A DNA stretch of 64,000 nt. Source: Paenibacillus alba. GTDB lineage: Bacteria; Bacillota; Bacilli; Paenibacillales; NBRC-103111. A model generated the notes under the pieces. That model saw nothing but the letters and a program-made list of their open reading frames with translations, was not told the DNA's origin and did no database searches. How positions within the stretch are numbered: position 1 is the first letter of the stretch; the number at the start of each line of letters is the position of its first letter. Made by a program: the position numbers and the translations under genes. Positions 57,644 through 64,000 of the stretch are shown in pieces. The stretch lies in NCBI RefSeq assembly GCF_013204855.1, contig NZ_JABMKZ010000031.1:1-64000 (forward strand), read 5' to 3'.

Positions 57644-58693
57644 TTATGGATACACCGGTGCGAACAACAGCCCTGTCGTTTCGTCCCAGCCTTGCATGAT
57701 ATTTAAATTTTGAATGGCTTGACCTGCAGCGCCTTTCACCACATTATCAATGACCGAAACAATCGTCACACGTCCTGTACGTTCATCCACAGCAAAACCG
57801 ATGTCACAGTAGTTGGAGCCGAATACTTCTTTCGTTGAAGGCAGCTTACCATTCTTGCGAATACGCACAAATTTTCTTCCTTCATAATACTGGCTGTACA
57901 ACTGGGTGAAATCTTCCAGCGTATGCTCGCCATCCACAGAGGCATACATCGTAGCCATAATACCACGAGTCATCGGCACAAGGTGCGTGGTGAACGTCGT
58001 AATCACCGGCTTGCCGACAATCCGGCCGAGCGCCTGCTCGATTTCTGGAATGTGCTGATGTTTGTTCACTTTATATGCGGTTAAATTCTCATTCACTTCG
58101 GAATAGTGAACACCCAAGCTCACGCCGCGCCCAGAGCCGGACACACCGGATTTAGCATCTATAATAATCGTCGAAGGGTCGATCCAGCCCGCTGCAACAG
58201 CAGGTACCAGACCAAGCAGTGTAGCTGTCGGATAACAGCCAGGATTTGCGATCAGATCGCTCCCTTTCACTTCGTCCCCGAACACTTCGGATAGACCATA
58301 GATCGAACGAGCCAACACCTCATCGGAAGCGGCCGGTTTTTTGTACCATTTCTCATAATCCGCAGACGACTTCAATCTCAAATCTCCGGAAATATCGATG
58401 ACTTTCAACCCAGCTGCCAACAATTTCGGCGAAAGTTCTGCACTCACACCTGCTGGCGTTGCCAGGAAAACAACATCTGCTTTACCTGCGATAAGGTCAA
58501 CATCCAATACATCCAGCACATCCAAAACGATCTCCTGCAAATGCGGAAAATGCTCAGCAAGCGGTGCTCCCGCATTCGAAGTCGAGATAACCGAAGTAAT
58601 TTGAACTAACGGATGCGCCTGCAATAGACGAATCAATTCTGCACCACCATAACCTGTGGCTCCAATAATAGCCGCTCTTACGCCATGACTCAT
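57644..58693 (-). CDS. argC: N-acetyl-gamma-glutamyl-phosphate reductase
   Basis: NADPH reductase producing the semialdehyde. A 349-residue protein with the Rossmann loop IIGATGYGGAELIRLL, the catalytic Cys in ANPGCYPTA, and HQHIPEIEQ. GGGGGAAA precedes the ATG. It is the first gene of the argCJBDFGH operon; carAB are not in the window. Confidence 0.97.
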   Translation of the reverse strand: MSHGVRAAIIGATGYGGAELIRLLQAHPLVQITSVISTSNAGAPLAEHFPHLQEIVLDVLDVLDVDLIAGKADVVFLATPAGVSAELSPKLLAAGLKVIDISGDLRLKSSADYEKWYKKPAASDEVLARSIYGLSEVFGDEVKGSDLIANPGCYPTATLLGLVPAVAAGWIDPSTIIIDAKSGVSGSGRGVSLGVHYSEVNENLTAYKVNKHQHIPEIEQALGRIVGKPVITTFTTHLVPMTRGIMATMYASVDGEHTLEDFTQLYSQYYEGRKFVRIRKNGKLPSTKEVFGSNYCDIGFAVDERTGRVTIVSVIDNVVKGAAGQAIQNLNIMQGWDETTGLLFAPVYP

Positions 58694-58730
58694 TTGAATT
58701 TCCCCCAGACGTCCTCAAAATATATGTATT

Positions 58731-58759
58731 ATTATACAGTCGCATACATAATAACTCAA
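58731..58759 (-). promoter_or_regulatory. Promoter of the arg operon
   Basis: Minus strand: -35 TTGAGT (58754-58759), 17-bp spacer and consensus -10 TATAAT (58731-58736). It is followed by an A/T-rich leader of about 35 bp. The 58760-59042 stretch upstream has no gene that I can support. Confidence 0.72.
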
Positions 58760-58902
58760 TGAATTTTTTTGTCCGTTTTTTGTCAATAAAATTGATTTAC
58801 AGCAAGTCGTTTCAAGGATTTCGCGCATCTCTGCGAAGCTTCTGCAGGAACCTGTTTTTTTGAGGAAAATATACATAATATGCATCAAATTCACGTGTCC
58901 TC

Positions 58903-58919
58903 TGCATAAAAATGAATCA
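58903..58919. promoter_or_regulatory. Possible ARG box (ArgR/AhrC)
   Basis: TGCATAAAAATGAATCA resembles one copy of the ArgR/AhrC target TGAATAAAAATTCA with mismatches. It is about 145 bp upstream of the arg promoter. Weak evidence; the context, arginine genes, makes it worth noting. Confidence 0.35.
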
Positions 58920-59042
58920 TTTCAGATATATTCTCTCCTAAGCCGTTCACACTCCCTCTATTATCCCAAAACATACGCCACACAAGCAAATTTTGTATGT
59001 TCTCTGCTTCTTCTTTTTCGAAAATGTGGGTAAGTACTAGGG

Positions 59043-59104
59043 TTATGCACAGCTTATCCACAATTTACCCACAACTATCTCGACCAAGAGTTAAGTTATG
59101 CACA
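59043..59104 (+). promoter_or_regulatory. DnaA-box cluster
   Basis: Three perfect DnaA boxes of the type TTATNCACA lie on the plus strand at 59043-59051 (TTATGCACA), 59054-59062 (TTATCCACA) and 59096-59104 (TTATGCACA), plus one single-mismatch box TTACCCACA at 59065-59073. Start-to-start distances are 11, 11 and 31 bp. No dnaA or dnaN gene is near. Confidence 0.75.
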
Positions 59105-59127
59105 AAAAGACGCACCAATGTGCGTCT
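59103..59127 (-). terminator. Terminator of the YitT-type gene
   Basis: Minus strand: AGACGCAC pairs perfectly with GTGCGTCT around ATTG, then TTTTTG. It abuts the last DnaA box. Confidence 0.8.
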
Positions 59128-59159
59128 AATCTTTTTACTCACTCCATCAAAGCGAATTC

Positions 59160-60029
59160 TTAGGCATGTTTCTTAAAGCCTTCACCTAAGACCTCATTCG
59201 TTTCGCTCAAAATGACAAAAGCTTGCGGGTCCACGGATTGCACCAGCGTTTTCAAACGACTTACCTCATTCTGTTTCACGACGACCATCATGACCGTACG
59301 AGATTCCCCCGTGAAACCTCCGGACCCATTCAACTCTGTAAGTCCCCGATCCAAATCATATAAAATCGCTTTGCGAATAGCATCCGTATGATCTGAAATA
59401 ATAAAGGCCACTTTGGCATAGTTGAATCCAAGCTGTACAATATCAATCGTTTTCGTTGTGACGAATAAACCGATCATTCCGTAAAGCGCATTCTCCGGTG
59501 TGAAAATCAAGGCTGAGCTTATGATCACTAACCCATCAAAAACCGCAACCGAAAAGCCAAGGCTTAAACCCGAATATTTATGCAGAATTTGAGCAGCCAA
59601 ACCCAGTCCGCCGGTCGAACCGCGTCCACGAAAAACAATGCCTAACCCAAGCCCGACTCCCATCCCTCCATAAACTGCCGCTAATAAAGGATTATGAGTA
59701 GGTACGCCTAGATGACTTGTTAACAGTACACAAAGCGGAAAAATGACCGACCCTACGGCGGCCTTAACCCCAAACTGTCCCCCCAATAGCCAAAGGGCTA
59801 GCAAAAAAATAGGGATATTCAATGCCCATTGCGTGATGGCCGGGTTTATATTTGTTATATGCTGCACAATTGTTGAGATCCCTGAGACCCCACCCGTGGC
59901 TATCTGATTCGGATTTAAAAAGCTGTTAAAACTCGCGGCCATGATGAGCGAGCCAATAACTAATAATGTATATTCAAATACGGTATGGGAAGGACTTCCG
60001 ATCCGTATCCGCGGTTCTTTTCTGGGCAC
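59160..60029 (-). CDS. YitT family membrane protein (DUF2179)
   Basis: A 289-residue protein with five or six helices (LVIGSLIMAASFNSFLNPNQIA; GGVSGISTIVQHI; RGRGSTGGLGLAAQIL) followed by a cytoplasmic DUF2179 domain (DRGLTELNGSGGFTGESR). The start is GTG at 60029, decided by GAGGAGGG 7 nt upstream. Function of the family is unknown; a transporter or sensor role has been proposed. It is separated from prfB by a terminator. Confidence 0.9.
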   Translation of the reverse strand: MPRKEPRIRIGSPSHTVFEYTLLVIGSLIMAASFNSFLNPNQIATGGVSGISTIVQHITNINPAITQWALNIPIFLLALWLLGGQFGVKAAVGSVIFPLCVLLTSHLGVPTHNPLLAAVYGGMGVGLGLGIVFRGRGSTGGLGLAAQILHKYSGLSLGFSVAVFDGLVIISSALIFTPENALYGMIGLFVTTKTIDIVQLGFNYAKVAFIISDHTDAIRKAILYDLDRGLTELNGSGGFTGESRTVMMVVVKQNEVSRLKTLVQSVDPQAFVILSETNEVLGEGFKKHA

Positions 60030-60047
60030 GAGCGGCCCTCCTCTCAC

Positions 60048-60077
60048 AAAAAATCCTACACCTTCTAGGTGTAGGAT
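60048..60077 (-). terminator. Terminator of the secA-prfB operon
   Basis: Minus strand: ATCCTACACC pairs perfectly with GGTGTAGGAT around 5 nt, followed by TTTTTTG, about 65 bp after prfB. The T-run ends close to the YitT ribosome site. Confidence 0.88.
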
Positions 60078-60140
60078 GATCGTCTATGGCTTCGGGTATG
60101 CGCAGCAGACCTGAGCGCAACAAGATACGCCAACTTCTGA

Positions 60141-61260
60141 CTACACTTCACTATCCGGCTTCCGAATCTGATGACGCAGATAAGCATCAATGAACGTATC
60201 GAGATCTCCATCCATTACCGCGCCTACATTACCTGTCTCCGCCGAAGTTCTGTGATCTTTGACCATACTATAGGGATGAAACACATACGAACGAATTTGG
60301 CTTCCCCATCCAATGTCGGATTGTTCGCCGCGAATCTCAGCCAGATGCTTTAAATTCGCTTCGATCTTCTTCTCATACAGCTTGGAGCGAAGCATTTTCA
60401 TCGCTTTCTCGCGGTTCTTGATCTGCGAGCGCTCTTGCTGACAGCTCACCACGACACCGGTTGGCATGTGCGTAATCCGCACGGCCGAATCCGTGGTGTT
60501 GATGTGCTGACCGCCGGCGCCGCTGGCACGATACGTATCGATTTTGAGATCCTCGGTGCGGATCTCAACCTCTGTATCGTCCTCAATCTCCGGCATGATG
60601 TCGCACGACACGAAGGACGTGTGACGCCTTCCTGAGGCATCGAACGGCGAGATGCGGACGAGCCGATGCACGCCCTTCTCCGCCTTCAAATAGCCGTAGG
60701 CGTTGAAGCCTGTGATCTGCAGCGTGACACTCTTCACGCCGGCTTCGTCGCCGGGCAAATAGTCGAGGACCTCGACTTTGTAGCCCCGCTTCTCCGCCCA
60801 GCGGCGGTACATGCGCAGCAGCATCTCCGCCCAGTCCTGCGACTCGGTGCCGCCGGCACCGGGATGCAGCTCAAGAATAGCATTCAGCCGGTCATACGGC
60901 TGATTCAAAAGCAAGCCAAGCTCGAACGTTTCGAGCTTCTTCTTAAGTGCCGCGATGCCTTCCTCAATGTCGGCTGCTAGGCCAGCATCGGCTTCCTCTT
61001 CCTCGAGCTCGACCATGACCTGCAGGTCATCGAACGCGTTCGAGAAGCCGTTGAATTCATCAACGACACTTTTGATCACGTTGAGGTCTGCGATGGTCTT
61101 CTGGGCACGTTCGTTATCGTCCCAGAAGTCCGGCGCCCCCATTTTTTCCTCAAAATCCCCGATCGCTTCCAGCTTATGATCTAAGTCAAAGAGACCCCCG
61201 TAATTCGGTTAGTCGCTTTGCTGTTTCTCTTAAGTCTTGTTTCACTTCTGGTTCCAGCAT
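60141..61260 (-). CDS. prfB: Peptide chain release factor 2, with programmed +1 frameshift
   Basis: Recognises UGA and UAA stops and triggers peptide release. Translation begins at the ATG at 61260 (AGAGGTG upstream), runs 24 codons to an in-frame TGA at 61186-61188, and must shift +1 to read the remaining 348 codons (372 residues in all). The tripeptide SPF specific to RF2 ([11 protein letters not shown]) and the catalytic GGQ ([15 protein letters not shown]) are intact. It lies 68 bp after secA, the common Bacillales order. It is a normal gene, not a broken one. Confidence 0.96.
61185..61200 (-). promoter_or_regulatory. RF2 programmed frameshift site
   Basis: Minus strand: CGGGGGTCTCTTTGAC. 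The internal GGGGG acts as the Shine-Dalgarno stimulator 3 nt before the slippery CTT, and the TGA-C context is poor for termination. This is the standard autoregulatory site: low RF2 favours shifting. Confidence 0.95.
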
Positions 61261-61328
61261 GTCTTACACCTCTTTATTCTCTTGTGCCCCTATACGCGGG
61301 TTAATTGGCTGCAGCCGGGTATTCCTGC

Positions 61329-63848
61329 TTAGCTGCCTTGCCCATGGCACTGTTTGAACTTCTTCCCGCTGCCGCAAGGACATGGGTCGTTGCGCCCGAT
61401 ACGCTGCTCTTCGTCGCGCACCAGTGGTTTCTTGCCGCCAGCTTCGTTCTTCGTATCTACCGCTTGACCCTCAGCTACCGCTTGGCGCTCCAGGTTGCTT
61501 TGAACGTGAGCTTTCATGATGTACATCGCGACTTCTTCGCGGATGTTGTCAATCATCTCTTGGAACATTTCAAAGCCTTCAAACTGGTATTCACGAAGCG
61601 GATCCGTACCGCCGTATGCACGAAGGTGGATACCTTGGCGAAGCTGATCCATGGCATCAATATGATCCATCCATTTGCTGTCTACCGCGCGAAGAGCGAC
61701 AACCTTCTCGAATTCACGCATGAATTCAGCGCCGATTTCTTCTTCACGCTCATCGTATCGTTTGCTGACAAGAGCTTGAATAAATTCAATAATTTCTTCT
61801 TGCTCTTTGCCCCATAGATCTTGATCCGTAATTTGCGCATCATCATGCAGCAAATTGTTGTTCACGAAGTTAGCCACTTCTTGAACTTCCCACTCTTCCG
61901 GAATTTGTTCTTCCGGACAGTGTGCTTTCACCACGCGCTCAATCACGGAAGTAATCATACCTTCGATGACTTCACGAATATTGTCGGACTCCAGAAGCTC
62001 ACGACGTTGTTTATAGATGATACCACGCTGTTGGTTCATTACATCATCGTATTGAAGAACGACTTTACGCACGTCAAAGTTGTTGCCCTCAACGCGTTTT
62101 TGAGCCGATTCCACTGCGCGGGAAATTAATTTGCTCTCGATCGGCTGATCTTCTTCCATCCCGAGGCGGTCCATCATCGCCATGATATTTTCCGCGCCAA
62201 AGCGTTTCATCAATTCATCCTCTAGAGAGAGGTAGAACTGGGAAGAACCAGGGTCACCTTGACGGCCTGCGCGTCCACGCAGCTGGTTGTCGATCCGTCT
62301 GCTTTCATGACGTTCTGTACCTATAATATGCAGTCCACCTGCGTCATGTACGCCTTCGCCAAGCACAATGTCCGTACCGCGGCCCGCCATGTTCGTCGCA
62401 ATCGTCACAGAGCCCGGTTGTCCTGCGCGTGCTACGATTTCAGCTTCCTCCGCATGATACTTCGCATTCAATACTTTGTGCTGAACACCTTTCTTTTTGA
62501 GCATGTCCGATAAGACCTCGGAATTCTCAATTGAAACGGTACCGACAAGAACCGGTTGATTCAGCTTATGGCGCTCTACGATTTGCTCAACAACAGCTCT
62601 GAATTTACCCATTTCCGACTTGTACACCACATCCGGCATATCCTTACGAATCATCGGACGGTTCGTCGGAACTATGATAACTTCAAGACCATAAATCTTC
62701 TTGAGCTCTTCCTCTTCCGTCTTCGCTGTACCTGTCATACCCGCAAGCTTGCGGTACATCCGGAAATAGTTCTGGAAGGTAATCGTCGCCAGCGTCATGC
62801 TCTCATTCTGAACTTGCAGCTGCTCTTTGGCTTCAATCGCCTGGTGCAGCCCATCGCTATAACGACGACCTGTCATAATACGGCCAGTAAATTCATCAAC
62901 AATCATCACTTCGTCATCTTGCACCACGTAATCCACATCGCGTTTCATAATGAAACGTGCTTTAAGCCCTTGTGTCACATGATGATTAATATTCACATTC
63001 TGATGATCGAATAAGTTCTCAATGCCGAATGCACGCTCCGATTTAGCTACCCCTTCTTCAGTAAGAGCTACGGAACGCACTTTAATATCTATTGTGTAAT
63101 CTTCTTCTGCTTTCAACGTGCTCACAAAACGGTCTGCCGCGTAATACAAGTCTGTTGACTTCGCAGCTTGTCCCGAAATAATCAACGGCGTTCTCGCCTC
63201 ATCGACTAGGATGGAATCCACCTCATCGATAACCGCAAAATAAAGCGGCCGCTGTACCATTTGCTCTTTGTAAAGCACCATGTTGTCACGCAGGTAATCG
63301 AAGCCATATTCGTTATTCGTTCCATACGTAATATCACAAGCATAAGCCGCTTGCTTTTGCTCATGGGACAAGTCATGCAGATTTACCCCAACCGTCAAGC
63401 CGAGGAACTCATAAATCTGACCCATTTCACCGCTATCCCGCTGTGCCAAATAGTCATTGACCGTAACTACGTGTACGCCTTTGCCCAGCAAAGCATTCAA
63501 ATAAACAGGGAGCGTTCCAACGAGCGTCTTCCCTTCCCCTGTTCTCATCTCCGCGATACGGCCTTCATGCAGCACCATACCCCCGATGAGCTGAACGTCA
63601 TAATGACGTTTACCTAGAACGCGCAAGCCCGCTTCTCTAACGACAGCAAAAGCTTCAGGCAGCAAATCATCCAGTTCCTCGCCTTTTTCCAAACGATTTC
63701 TGAACTCAACCGTCTTGCCTCTTAACTCCTCATCGGATAGCGGCTTAATAGTAGCCTCAAGCTCATTGATGTAATCAACAGCTTTAAGCATCCGTTTAAT
63801 TTCCCGTTCATTGGAATCACCAAAAATTTTCTTTACTAGTCCTAGCAT
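61329..63848 (-). CDS. secA: Protein translocase ATPase SecA
   Basis: The motor that drives preproteins through SecYEG. The 839-residue protein has Walker [10 protein letters not shown], the [19 protein letters not shown] block, the IRA/preprotein cross-linking regions, and the C-terminal zinc site [18 protein letters not shown] that binds SecB or phospholipid. The ATG at 63848 has AAAGGGG upstream; the frame's earlier start is not used. It heads the secA-prfB operon. Confidence 0.98.
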   Translation of the reverse strand: MLGLVKKIFGDSNEREIKRMLKAVDYINELEATIKPLSDEELRGKTVEFRNRLEKGEELDDLLPEAFAVVREAGLRVLGKRHYDVQLIGGMVLHEGRIAEMRTGEGKTLVGTLPVYLNALLGKGVHVVTVNDYLAQRDSGEMGQIYEFLGLTVGVNLHDLSHEQKQAAYACDITYGTNNEYGFDYLRDNMVLYKEQMVQRPLYFAVIDEVDSILVDEARTPLIISGQAAKSTDLYYAADRFVSTLKAEEDYTIDIKVRSVALTEEGVAKSERAFGIENLFDHQNVNINHHVTQGLKARFIMKRDVDYVVQDDEVMIVDEFTGRIMTGRRYSDGLHQAIEAKEQLQVQNESMTLATITFQNYFRMYRKLAGMTGTAKTEEEELKKIYGLEVIIVPTNRPMIRKDMPDVVYKSEMGKFRAVVEQIVERHKLNQPVLVGTVSIENSEVLSDMLKKKGVQHKVLNAKYHAEEAEIVARAGQPGSVTIATNMAGRGTDIVLGEGVHDAGGLHIIGTERHESRRIDNQLRGRAGRQGDPGSSQFYLSLEDELMKRFGAENIMAMMDRLGMEEDQPIESKLISRAVESAQKRVEGNNFDVRKVVLQYDDVMNQQRGIIYKQRRELLESDNIREVIEGMITSVIERVVKAHCPEEQIPEEWEVQEVANFVNNNLLHDDAQITDQDLWGKEQEEIIEFIQALVSKRYDEREEEIGAEFMREFEKVVALRAVDSKWMDHIDAMDQLRQGIHLRAYGGTDPLREYQFEGFEMFQEMIDNIREEVAMYIMKAHVQSNLERQAVAEGQAVDTKNEAGGKKPLVRDEEQRIGRNDPCPCGSGKKFKQCHGQGS

Positions 63849-63883
63849 CGGTGAACCCCTTTCTATTGCATTCGTATCCTTAA

Positions 63884-63913
63884 ATTGTAACACTTTTGAC
63901 AGCCTTGTCGCAA
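63884..63913 (-). promoter_or_regulatory. Probable secA promoter
   Basis: Minus strand: -10 TACAAT (63884-63889) with a -35 TTGCGA (63908-63913) and 18-bp spacing. The remainder to the window edge (63914-64000) shows no gene. Confidence 0.5.
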
Positions 63914-64000
63914 CAAACGCTCAGGCCTTCTTACTGATAAACTGTCCATTTCCTGTAAAAAGATCAGGTTATTGCTTATTTAAGTAGTATTGATTCGAAG

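Noticed and set aside
59043-59104. DnaA boxes considered as the chromosomal origin
   Set aside because: No dnaA, dnaN, rpmH or AT-rich unwinding element with DnaA-trio pattern is evident nearby, and only about four boxes are present.
60141-61260. prfB considered as a frameshifted pseudogene
   Set aside because: The in-frame TGA lies in the conserved RF2 recoding site, and all functional motifs are intact.

Overview
The window looks like a chromosomal segment of an endospore-forming Firmicute close to Paenibacillus. The evidence is the Firmicute-type 5' end of a 16S rRNA, two spore coat-type proteins, the pcrB-pcrA-ligA order, the ftsEX-M23 peptidase-ctpB-minJ order, a compact argCJBDFGH operon and strong Shine-Dalgarno sites at nearly every gene. 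Assignments rest on motifs and gene order read by eye; no database search was run.

Layout, left to right. 1-363: start of an rrn operon reading leftward, with its promoter. 364-6574: pcrB-pcrA-ligA-DUF1835 operon (leftward). 6755-8469: a lipoprotein and two coat-type proteins. 8604-12691: an ABC-2/GldA-GldF-GldG-type transporter operon with a DUF4340 protein. 12692-13513: a gene-free, repeat-rich stretch. 13514-15172: a MerR-like coiled-coil protein with five 59-residue repeats. 15323-17872: a U32 peptidase-family protein. 18047-25222: a rightward operon that is the most unusual part of the window. 25270-26548: a sugar isomerase-like protein and a small membrane protein. 26857-27018: a short ORF absent from standard length cut-offs. 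27378-32294: uvrBA. 32587-34189: motAB-type stator genes. 34234-40251: ftsE, ftsX, an M23 peptidase, a ctpB-type protease and a minJ-like gene. 40454-47098: a LacI-type regulator and a divergent glucosidase plus sugar ABC transporter operon with three operator palindromes. 47247-50453: VanW, DUF1700 and DUF4097 proteins. 50503-58693: arginine biosynthesis. 59160-60029: YitT-type protein. 60141-63848: secA and prfB, the latter with its programmed frameshift.

The standout is 21395-25222. A carrier protein, a class II aminoacyl-tRNA-synthetase-like amino acid:[carrier protein] ligase, a DltD-like SGNH-type membrane protein, a 36-residue DltX-like peptide and a DltB-like MBOAT acyltransferase are consecutive. 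This has the architecture of the D-alanyl (Dlt) pathway, but the DltA adenylating enzyme is replaced by a structurally unrelated ligase. A 1076-residue membrane-anchored FG-GAP protein leads the operon from a strong promoter. I infer a system that attaches an amino acid to a surface glycopolymer; amino acid and acceptor are unknown.

Other points worth attention are a cluster of DnaA boxes spaced 11, 11 and 31 bp upstream of the arg operon, a nested stem-loop element between ftsX and the M23 gene, and a possible MITE-like element at 12918-13512.
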